64,000 nucleotides of DNA from NCBI RefSeq assembly GCF_932274485.2, contig NC_065883.2, positions 79,022,559 to 79,086,558 on the forward strand, in the 5' to 3' direction. Shown here piece by piece: positions 27,001-39,000 of the stretch. Numbering within the stretch: the first letter of the stretch is position 1; each line of letters starts with the position of its first letter. The translations under genes and the position numbers were made by a program. The notes beneath the pieces were generated by a model, which saw only the letters and a program-made list of their open reading frames with translations, searched no databases and was not told where the DNA came from. Source of the DNA: Patella vulgata. Taxonomy: Eukaryota; Mollusca; Gastropoda; Patellidae.

Positions 27001-30000
27001 GTATAACTCGATACGCCAACATAGAAAGTTAATGAAATTCGGCATGTGCATATCTTATTCATCTGTTGATTTAGTGAAATAAAGATATTGAAGCCACCAA
27101 AGCTAGTTTAGAAGTTATTGCGTGCGTTGTGAGTCTACCCTAACCTGATTTCCCCAATATGTTTAGTATGTTTACGGTAATATCTCGAAATTCCAGCATA
27201 GAAGCCTTCTGAAGTTTTGTATTCTAGTAGTTTATTCATCCCTTGATTCCGTGAAATAACATTTTCCCATCAAAGCTGATTGGGTACTTTTTGATGCAAA
27301 ATGGACGTACCCCTTTTTTGCATCCTCAGTTAGCCTAGTGTGCGATATTTTAGTATGTTTACGGTAATAGTACATTTTGGGGTGTGGGGTATGATCGGGG
27401 GATCTATTACATAATACTTTGCATTAATATGTTTTAAAATTTTATTTTCTAATATAAAGGTAATTATTTTCGTGATAATTATATCTAGGTTTTTCTTGGC
27501 GTAGGAATACGTGGGCTTTCTTGATCTCGAATCCGAGTGCTGGAAATGGAATACGGTGAGAGAATAATATTATGTCTGCTAACTTGATCTCGAATGCGGG
27601 TGGAATACGGTGAAAGAATATGTCTGCTAATTTGATCTCGAATCCGCGTGCTGGAATACGGTGAGAGAATATGTCTGCTAACTTGATCTCGAATCCGGGT
27701 GCTGGAATACGGTTAGAGAATATGTGTGCTGGAGTACGCTGAGAATTATGTCTGCTAACTAGATCTCGAATCCGGGTGCTGGGCGCTGGCCTACGATAAA
27801 ACTCCGTTGAGTCCTTAAGCAGGTATGTTGAAAATCCATTATCATTAGTTAGGACTATAATTTGTACAATCTAGTCATCGTCCCATATTTGAAAAAATAT
27901 AAATCAAGCGATTGAAAAATAATAATGTAGTGACTGGTTAATACTGGGAACAATTGCCAGAAAAACATCGAGCGGCTTACACTTACGAAAATACCAAACA
28001 CTATTGTTTACTGTATTCATTCACGTATAATATACATGTATTACGGATTGTCTTTTAACAATGAATAATCCAACTTCTTTTTTGTTCAGTGTAAATTTTA
28101 ATTCTGTTTCATCTTATTTCTAATATTAAGACGAAAAATGTCTACTTTGTTGTCGCTTTACATTTTAAGCATGAAAGTCAAACAAATTTAGAATTTTGAT
28201 ACTTCTACTTAGCAACCATCATTATGACGTCGTTTGGTGTCACCACCGTGTGATCGGGACCATTATGTTGATAACAACGACTCGCTCTTCGTCAGGTTGA
28301 ATGGTTTGTTTAGCTTGTATTTGAAATAGTATTTGCAAACCATATCACGTTCGATGTTGTTTTCAATTTCAACATCGATTCCCCGGTTCGGCGGTTGTAC
28401 GTGACAAGGAGTAGTCTGGCCTGTCCAACCTCGTTGTTTTTCCCCGGGTCCTCCTGTTTCCTCCCACTGCTAGACCCCTCCTCGCAAGTGAATTATTGAA
28501 ATAAAATTGAACCAAGTATATGTTAGTAACGAAATGGCCTAGTTTGTGTAAAAGTCAATTTCTATTACAGATAGCTCTCATGTGTACATGTATTCAGTAA
28601 ACTTCAAAAATTATCCATTTTGAATTGAATTTGACTCGCACCCCCCCCCCCGCCCCCTTTATGATGGCATAAAACCATTTATTGTAACTTTAATACACAG
28701 ATTACAATTTTCAAAAAAATTTGGGGGACACTAGAGATTTATTCATATAATATATTTTCACATTTAGTCACATTTATCAATTAGTTCATGAAATATTAAA
28801 GTGGAATTCCATAAATAGGTCACATAACCCCTTCAAATGGCAAAATGTATTGAGCTGAAACTTTCCGACAAGTTATGGGGGCTATTTCTTTAATTTGTCT
28901 ATCAACAGGTATCCTGCGAAATCTCAGAATTTTCCTTTAATTTAAAGAACATTTCTTTTTGCCTTTAAATGTAGGTAAGACTTGCATGTACGTACATGTA
29001 AATCGAACATTTTACAATGCAACACTATTGAATTTATGTGTATGTAGCTCTGTGTCCCTTTTAAATTTAAACCTACACTAGCAAATGTATGATATTACTA
29101 CCATACTGTAACAAGAAACGTATTAGGCTACATAAATGCATTGTTAAGTTAAATTTATCCAACCATTGGCAATGAAATCTAAACATGTAGCCTACACAGT
29201 GAATGTAAATATGTCATACTTTATTTTTGACATGTAATTTGTAAAGTTTCTCTTTGATCATGTAAATTACCAAACGTGTGAAACATTTCTTGCCTTATAA
29301 ATCTATACAAATTTAAAGTGCAATGTGAATGCAACTATGGTATATTTTCTTGAGCCAATTTTCGAAAACACAAAAAGTTTAGTTTTACACAGTTTGAACC
29401 ATAAGGATAAGGATAGATCAGCATAGTAATGTCTTTGGATTTTGTGGGTCTATTATATTGCAGATGTAAATACACATATAAGCTTTCAAATCTACAACTA
29501 TTCACATTTCAAATTTATTATTTCCATTAAAAAACAAGATAGGTTGCCAGGCAACGAAACATACGCCCACAGCAGCTAAATCGTCCGGGCAGTCAACAAG
29601 AGTTGTCGCTTATTTTTACATTTTTGGGTAATGAAACATTTATAATACACTAAAATCTGATTAAGAGTAACAACTCATTAAGTAATTATCAGAAAATCAT
29701 TAGAACTTGTTTGTTTTTTTATAAAGTTCTGCCCCATGCTAACGTTGAGTATACAAAACATTTAATATCATGGATTTAGCTGTTCAAGTTATCAAAATTC
29801 AATGAAAATCAATATACTTGTTCGTCTCAAGACCTTAAACTGTGTATCAATCCGAAGTCAATCAGATGATAACTTTAGCCTCTAGAGAGTCACAAGATTT
29901 GTCAAAGTGATCAAGCCCATAACACTGGCAGTAATTATATCAGAAATCGCTGAAAATCAATAGGCTTCTTCGTCTCATGACCTTAAACACTGTGTATAAA

Positions 30001-33000
30001 TTTAAAGTCAATCGGATATTAACTTTAGCCTCTAGGGCGTCCACAAGATTTTTTGAAGTGATCAGGGCCATAACTCTGGCAGTAATTATCGGAAATCGCT
30101 GAAAATCAGTAGGCTTCTTCGACTCATGACCTTAAACACTGTGTATAATTTTAAAGTCAATCAGATATTAACGTTTGCCTCTAGAGCGTCCAAATGATTT
30201 TTTGAAGTGATCAAGGGCCATAACTCTGGCAGTAATTATCAGAAATCGCTGAAAATCAATAGGTTTCTTAGTCCCATGACCTTAAACACTGTGTATAAAT
30301 TTAAAGTCAATCGGGTAATAACTTTAGCCTCTAGAGCGTCCACAAGCAATTGTGGACGCTGGACGGATGGACGGGGGCGACGACAATATACGACCACATT
30401 TCAATGTGGGCGTATAAAAATTAATTATTTCGATCTGATTCGCAGACCGACAAATGTTCTTGATAGTCTATGAGAAATGAACTTGGTGCCATTCCAAACT
30501 TAGGCTTCCTTTCAAACATGTTTGCTTGTAGCTTCCATAATATTTACAATGCTACCTCAAATTTAGAAAATTGAAATGGAATAAAATTAAGAATATTTGA
30601 CTGAAAAGCAGCTCCACAACCTACGCTTATTTCGAATGCCAAATGTCATTGGTTCTTTTACGTGCATGCCAGCAGACCCTTGATTTTTCATCCCATCAGA
30701 ATGACTAGACATTGTTCCTAGCCGAACGCGCCGTCCTGCACCACTGACAAAAGGTGGAGCTAAAAATTTTCTCGAACACCGGAATCGAACTCAAAATTTC
30801 CTTGTGAGGTTTAACGTCCTACTTTTCTGCGCCAAACTGGGCTAATGAAGATGGGCATACATGGGATCATTTACGTGTACGCCAATGTGTAGACGGGACC
30901 TCGGTTTATCGTCCCATCCGAACGAATAGACAGCTGTCCTTGTCAGACCCTCCGTCCTGCACCACTGACAAGGGGAAACCATACTGGAAAATGTCGAACT
31001 TTCTCGGCCAACACCGGGATCGAACCTGTGACCTGTGTCTTACTCACTGAGCCACAGTGGTTCCCCAATCATGTTAGATAATTACATGATGGCACTGTTA
31101 TACAGGGAAAGGAATCATGTTAGAAGTATTCCTTTCCCTATATAACAGTGCCATAATATAATTACTGCTAAGGTAAGTGGATGGTGCTAAGTATGCCTAA
31201 CTTGTGTTAGAATTCTGTCACAATTAGAACCGTATATGTCTGCCTACCTTTAACAGAACACCAAATTCTATTTAATTCTGGTTTTACCTGTCACAAACGT
31301 TTTTCCCTTTTCATTCACCTCAGGAAAAAAATGTATTAAAAATCAGACAAATGTGCTGCCATATAATTTAAGATCTTGCATATCCTGTGTCCTCATTGAT
31401 TTTTTTTTTTGATAGTTGATCACTGTTTTAGAAATAAGTTGGCCTATATCATGAGGACTAGTATTATCTTATTTTTACAAATCTTCACAAACAGCTGTGA
31501 GATATCCTGACTGCATATTTTTTTTTTTGACAGCTGATCACCCTTTTTTTTTAGAAACATATAGGCCTATATCACAAGGCCTAGTATTATTTTAAATTTA
31601 GTTTACCGATCTTCATAAAATGCTGTGAGAATTCTGCCTGCATATTGTGACCTTTTTTTTTGACAGTTGATAACGGTTTTTAGAAATAGGTAGGCATATA
31701 TCATGAGGCCTAGTAGGCCTATATTATTTTAACTTTACAAATCCTCACAAAATGCAGGGAGATATTCTGCCTGCTTATCGGGACTTGTTGGGTAGCTGTT
31801 TTTTTTTAAAATAGGTAGATCTAGGCCTAGATCATGAGGCCTAATATTTAAACTTTACAAATCTTCACAAAATGCAAAATCTTTATGAGGCCTAGAGTAT
31901 TATTGTATTTTTTACAAATCTTCGGAAAATGCTATGAGATCGGCCTGTCAAGTAAAACCATCAAATGCAAAAAGGTACTAAATTATGCCTAAGAAAAAAT
32001 TAAATATTTTAATATTCGTCCATATTCTTTATTTGACAAATTTACCTATACTTCTTGAATCAGAACACCTTGCACGTGTGCTAGTACCGGCGTTTGTCGC
32101 CAATCCTCGCGGCGCTAAAAACTTGAATATTTCCCCCATCAATCTGCTGAAATAAGACACACGGTAAACTTATAGAGTTTTTAACTTGTCGAAAAATTCA
32201 AGGGAGATCATGATACGTGAGCGTACGTAGTCAAGTTTTTTAATTTTTTTTTATTTTAAAACAACCGTAGGCCTACTACTACACTAGACTTATAGCATAT
32301 TATCCAAGTTGGCATTGTTGGTACTTGGGATTACCACCTATGTGAATAATTCTTTAATTTATATAACCATCAAGACATTAAAAATGAGAATTTTCACCAA
32401 GCATGAACTCGGATTCCCCACCAAACTTATATATTTAATTAATTTTGGTCTCCGTCACTCTCTCCAACAGCTCTTGATTGGAGAAAGTCTAGTAGTTTTC
32501 CTGGTTTGCTAAATTTTGAAGGAAGCGTCCTCTCGCCTCGAGTGCTTGTCCCCTTCCCAAAGTCCTTGGTCCGCAATTTCGTATAAATCGCTCGGATCCG
32601 ATATTTGGCATAAATTGTCCGGGTCTGTCACTTCGCATATATCGCTCGGGTCCGTTATTTCTCATAAATTGCTCGGTTGCATTTTCGGCATTTTCGTGGC
32701 CGGAAATGATCCACTTCCATCCTTTCCACTAACGCCGCTGGGGGTGCCTGTTGGCCCGTACGCGTAATGTACCTCTTCATGAAATCCTGTTACTGTGTGG
32801 CGATCAACGCTGCGTCCTGTAAAGTGCGTGGGCACTTCCGCCATTGTTCATAGTATAGCTGTTTATCAGCTATACCGCCCGTAAACGCTAGCACCATGTG
32901 GGTCTGTACGTCCGGATTTCCCACGTTTGAGTATGCTAGATGCGCTGTTGCTAGAATTCGAGCGGAAAATTGTTGAACGTTTTCTTCTCGCTTTTGTTTT

Positions 33001-36000
33001 AAATTTCTCATGGACGAAATTATGTCCATTTTGTCTGACGTTTCGTCAAAACGAGGTGTCAGTTCTGCTTTCATCTCCTCCCTGCTAATTGCGGGATTGT
33101 CGGTTAAAAAGCGTTCTATAAAATCGCTTACCCCACCTCTGGCTGTGTGGTAAGCGCACTCTCGTATGGCTCCCCTGGAAAGGCCTTTAATTATTGCGTA
33201 TTTTTCTAATGTTTTTACCCATGATCGAAATTTTCTCGGGCTACCCTCTTAGGGATCTACGAGAGTAGAAATATCGCCATAGTTGTAATTATCGTGTGCA
33301 CTATTCGATGCCTCGGTTTGTGCGGCTGTTTGAGTCGCAACCTGTGTTGTCAGGGCGCCTACTGTATTTGATAATTCCCCAACTTCGTTTTTGAGTTGCC
33401 CTACGTTTCCGTTTAGTTCATTTAGAATTGCCTCTGCCATTTTTAGTGTCACGAATTATTTACCTTATTTATGTATTTCGTCGTCCTGTCTTCATCTTGT
33501 TATGCTGGATTTGATATATCCTATACTGATCTAACGGCACCAATTACACCTCTATGTAGTACGGGAGGGTGTAAGAATAATAAACCAGGTTCTTTATAAC
33601 ATAGGATATATCTTTAATAGCGACCTTTACAGTAATAATGTATTCAATAGTAATAGTGCTTCACGTCGTGTGTGTGGCCGTCAGTCCTCTTACTCGTCTG
33701 TTCTGGTATTTGCCTCTGGTTGCCTGCTGTAGTGAATACCTTGGTCCGCAGCTCGGTACTGTCGAATCTATCCGATTTCTGGTACCAGGTCAATTCGCTT
33801 ATCTCGATGCCCGGAGGACATCCGGTGGTCATTAAAAAAATTGCGGTCGAGATCAAAAGGCGAGTTTAAAAGTTTCGAGGTCTAAAACAATAGGTAAGCC
33901 AGAGGCTTATCTACTTATCTACTAATATATACATTAAAGGGACTATCCCTTATTTGAACAGAGTCTCAAAAATCAAAGTCTGAGTATGTATGAAATTTAA
34001 ACGTCAAAATATAGAGGACTGGTTTATTGACTTTATCTCAAAATTTCAGCTCAAAATTTTGAGTCGTTTGGACGTGACCGTCAAAACTGCTTATCCGGAC
34101 ACGTAACCCTTTTAAGATTTCGGGTCAATTTTTTCGTTGGAGACCTGATAATCGATTCCCGTTCATTGAGAGGTCTATACAGTGAATGACCCAAATGCTT
34201 TACTTGATAACGAAAGGCAAATTTCACCTACACATTATTTTTATACAAAAAATGTCTGGTTTTATCTAGACACCACATAATACAGCTTGGGACACTGGTC
34301 TCCATTATCAGATGAAGACTGACGGGTTTCAGTTATTTAAAAACTTATCAAAAATATTGAGTTAGTTGCTTGGCCCTTAGGTAGAGGATTTTAAGGGATT
34401 TTAAAACAAAATAAAACAGTTTTATTGTCCAAAATATTATCGGGATTAGCCCTTTAAATAGATTGCCTGGACAATGGTTTGATCGACATTGAGTTATCTT
34501 AAATATAAAGTACGAATGTACGACTATTTTACACGGAAAGTCAATCAAACACAACATGAATTTAAATGGAGTTTAAAGACATACTGTTCTGCTCCGACTG
34601 ACAGGGCTAATGAAGACGGGCATACGCTATACGGTGTGCTATGGGGAAAATTTTGCCCGTACAGCGGCGCTACGACCTACTCTTATATCGAATTCCAACT
34701 ACAAAATGGATATTTTACGTGTATGCCAATGTGTACACGGGACCTCGGTGTTTCGTCTCAACCGGACGACTATATGTTGTTCCTTTGTCCTGCATCGGAA
34801 GAGGGATCCATCACGGAAAATCTGGATGAACTTTCTCCGCCAACGCAGGGAGAGACGGACAGACATAGAAACAATAGGTCATTTCCGGACTAACATATGG
34901 TTCAATTGTATTTAAATAATTCACTTGCGGGTGTGGGTATTTAGCAGTGGGAGGAAACTGGACTACCCAGAGAAACCTCCCGATGTTGGACAGGCGACCC
35001 CAGTCCTTGCCAGGGAGAAGCGGGGAATCGAAATCAGGCCACTTCACTCAATGACCGACCTTCTGATTCAACGCACACGCGTTAACCATTAAATCCCCCC
35101 CGCCCAGGTTAGTAAGAAAACGTCTTAATCACTGAGTCACCAGGGCCCCACACATAAAAGAAAAAAAAGATAACAATTACTTACCTCTTTGACACGGAGA
35201 CATTTTTCCTTCTTCCCACGTCCTTATACAATCTTGAAATGATTCCGGCCCTGTAAATTCTTCACACCTGTAGAAAAAAAAATTACATGTAACAGTGCTT
35301 ACTTTATACCTAATTATATACAAATATACGGTGTGTTTTAAAAGTCTCTTTTTTTAAAAGAAAAATAATAATAATACGAGAGGAAATAAATGAAAATTTT
35401 GTAATTTTTCTTTTAATATAAGAAAAAAATTAAATAATGGGGTACTTTTGAAACACATTGTATATATGCTTGCGTTTACATACAAAAAAGGTGGACTTAA
35501 AAAATGCATTAAAACCACACGTATTTAATTCATCCCATCTTTATATAATGGGTAAATGTGAGAATAGTCATATATAAACTAATATAGCTATAGTGGCGAA
35601 TCCCGAATAACGTGCAGTACTTTATTCGGGATTCGGCAATAAAACAGGTGATTGCTGGAGATGACTGCCCCGTGCACTCTAACAAACCTGTCAGCACCCT
35701 ACTCGCTTGTGAAACGGTCGTCTCCGTGCTAATCGCTCACCCAACGAGGAAATGGTCGGTTGCAAGATAGATCGTTCTGTTTTAGTGGCGAATCCCGAAT
35801 AACGAGCCAACTTCACGTTGCCTCTAAGCAAAGGTTTTCAAGAGCTACAAATATTTGATTGCTAAATGGCAACAGAAAAACGAAGATATCAAATACACTG
35901 CCGGTTAACTAAAACCACAAACAAAACATATTTAAGAATACCAGTTGACCAAGGACTACTTTGATTCTATTTTAATGTACAAAGCCGATAATAATATTTA

Positions 36001-39000
36001 CATGTATGGTTACAACCTAAATACATGTAATCTATGTTTATAGGAGTTAAAAATTTAAAACATTCGTGAGTTTATTACCAAAATTCTGAATTCAAGATCA
36101 AGCACCCAGGGATAAAGGCAGGGGTGTATGTAGGGATTGTGTGAGTTTTATAAAGGAGCCAAAAGAAAGATGGAAACTCAAATATCCTCCTGGGTGTTAC
36201 TTGATATTCATAATTATAGTCTGTTTACAGTTAAAACGAATAACTAGGCAGCATGTCTAACACTATAGAAATCATTAAGGGTATTAGGGTCATCACTGAC
36301 ATATTGTCCTAGGGTTAAATTCGATATGCTAATAACGAATAAGGAGATAGCTAGCCCACTTATTGCCGAATAGTGAGCATCACTATGAAGTATCCCTCAG
36401 CGACATAAAATACAGAAAAATGGCTTCTAGCTGAAAACTGTCCAGAATTTTATTCCAGCAGCGAATAACGATATGCATATAATTCGCTTTTAATCTAGTT
36501 ATCCGGAATACAAATTTGACGATGCTTCGTCTAGAAATTATTTGGCTGTGTTTTATGCTATCGGGGGATACTTGACATCCATCATCCTAGTGATGGCTAG
36601 CTTCATATTTGAATCCCAAATATCAAGTTGAATAACAAATAATGAAGTAGTGTGTCCATCGTTATTCGCCAATAACGAAGTAGGTCACCTCGTTATTCCC
36701 CGTTTGAATAACAATCTTTGTTGTTTATCGACAATACATCATTTAACCCGTTTTAGGCTGCTAGGAGATAATTGGCAATATATTATTCTATTGTTGTCTA
36801 GTGATCGTTTTGAATTAAATCCTGAAATATCCTCATTAAAGATACATGAACACCTTCATATGTGAATCCCGAATAACGAGGTGAAACAAGAAAAACAAAG
36901 GAGGTATGACAAGACATTTTTGAAAAAATTGATATCATGTGGAACTCCTGTGGTGAAAATTTTGTGGAATGTGGTACTACACAGGCCCCGAGGGAGGTCT
37001 GAGAAGAAATATTTGAAAAAATTGATATTTTTTCTAAGTCCAATATCTTGTGGAAGTCTTGTGGTGAAAAACACCACAGACCCAAAACACTCTATCAAAA
37101 TTATTCTAAGACGAATATTTTGTGGAATGTGGTACTACACAGACACATAGGGAGGTATGAGAAGAAAATTTTGAAAAAATGGATATTTTTTCTTAGTCCA
37201 ATATCTTGTGGAACTCTTGTGGTGAAAAACACCACAGACCCAAAACACTTTATCAAACTTTTTCTAAGTCGAAAATCGTGTGGAATGTGGTACTACACAG
37301 GCACATAGGGAGGTCTGAGAAGAATATTTTGAAAAATAATTTTTTTTTCTAAATACAATCTCTTGTGGAACTCTTGTGGTGAAAACCATCACAGACCCAA
37401 AACACTCTATGAATATTATTTTAATTCGAAAGTCTTGTGGAATGTATTTATTTTCAGAAACCCAGTATCTTGTGGAACTCTTGTGTTGAAAAGTTCCACA
37501 CAAATGCCCCCAAACCGTGCCATAGATGCAAAAATGACACTGTATATCGACAAAAGTCCAAAATGGTCATAATCGGAACGTTCTGCATACGTATAAAGCA
37601 TATGTAGAGAGCTATTTTTCAAAGTGGCAATATTTGAACTAAGGATGTTTACTGTTAACCAATATCTGGTATTGGTGCTTCTAGAGTGAAAATAATTCAT
37701 ATTAGTAAAATAACAGTTACTCCTGAATTTAATATCCCAGGTTTTTTGTTTACATACCGTCATCACTTTTTGCCAGTTAGAATAAAGCTCCCTGGTGCAG
37801 CTATTTATAAGGAAGTCGCCCCTCGATATCACTTCGGTGCAAGCGGACGTAAAATACAACTAACTTATACACACACTCTGTATCAATAAGGGGAATTTAA
37901 TGCTGATAAGTGTGATTTAGGTTTTTGGTTGTTATCTGAGACTAAAAGACTGTTTTGTCCCATTCGGAAAACTGTTTTTTTTTTTATTATTCCATTTACA
38001 ATTCGTGTAGATCTCCGAATCTATAACATATAGAGTTCTGAATATTGATTTTTCCATGTTTTAAACAGATAGTACTATTACGAAAGTTGTGAAGAAACCG
38101 GAAGTGGTGTAAATCTTTAACGTGCACGAAAATTGAAAACCAGCCCTAATTATGTCAATTCCCAACCGGTTTTCGAAAAAATTATATTTTTGTACAGCTG
38201 GGGATATTGCGGATGCGATAACGGCCGAATTGAGATGCCATATAGTTCTCATTTTCTTCAAAATTTGAAAATTTACAAAAATGGTTATTTCTTGGAATTT
38301 TGAGTTTTCAATTACATATTTGGATTGCCGTCGTCTGTTCGATTCTACCGATCTAGGATTATCATGATGTGAATTGTTCTACTCTATTTTTAATGCGCAT
38401 GCAAAGAACGTGTCAATATCTGAGTTATGTAAGTGTTTGTGTGTTGTTGTTCTTTTTTTTGGGGGGGGGGGGAGTGGTGGGGATAGACTTTGTCATGCAG
38501 TTATCGTTTTTTTAAATGTTGCCGTAATATTTACAATAATCGACGGATTTTAACATTTGGTACATTTTGACATAGCTGAAGACAGGACAAATAGCTACAG
38601 TACTACAGATTTTTGATTTTCGACAAATCTTCGTTATATTAGGGGCGAAATTTTGAAAATTAATTACAAAAAACTTTTTTATTTATGAATATTTTTTATG
38701 GTATTCTATACAGGATTAAATGGTCATCTGACTTAAGCAAAAATGTGAAAAAAAATTGTTTCAGTAATTCGCGTTAGCCGCCATTGGCTAATTCAGTTTT
38801 TCGATCCTAGATTAATTATTTATTGTTCGATTTGTATAATAGAAAGTTCAAAATGTCCGTTATCCGAAATGTCATTATTATTGTTACCGTTAAAGTTTCC
38901 TGTCGGCAACAGAGTGAAATAATTTTACAAAAAACTACAATTTTGACAGTTCGGTGCCACTTTTTGAAAGCAAATATTATTTTTGACAAATCTGGTATAA

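Larger units (their letters stand above)
23646..27782. mobile_element. 4.1-kb foldback element with satellite-built inverted arms
   Basis: The region is a large inverted repeat centred near 25.65 kb. Each arm has three layers from outside in: (1) four to six degenerate repeats of about 50 bp (TATTCCAGCACCCGGATTCG, then AGATCAAGTTAGCAGACATA); (2) about 200 bp of spacer holding TAGATATAATTATCACGA and a C-run or G-run; (3) about five tandem units of about 378 bp. Layers match on opposite strands, e.g. 23646 with 27782. The word AGCACCCGGATTCGAG occurs both in the 50-bp repeats and inside each 378-bp unit. There is no transposase. This is the build of foldback (FB/Galileo-like) DNA transposons; the superfamily is not assignable from the sequence. 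Confidence 0.75.

Noticed and set aside
36798-37503. Overlapping open frames of 70-95 codons
   Set aside because: They arise from the 160-bp tandem array and show no family resemblance.
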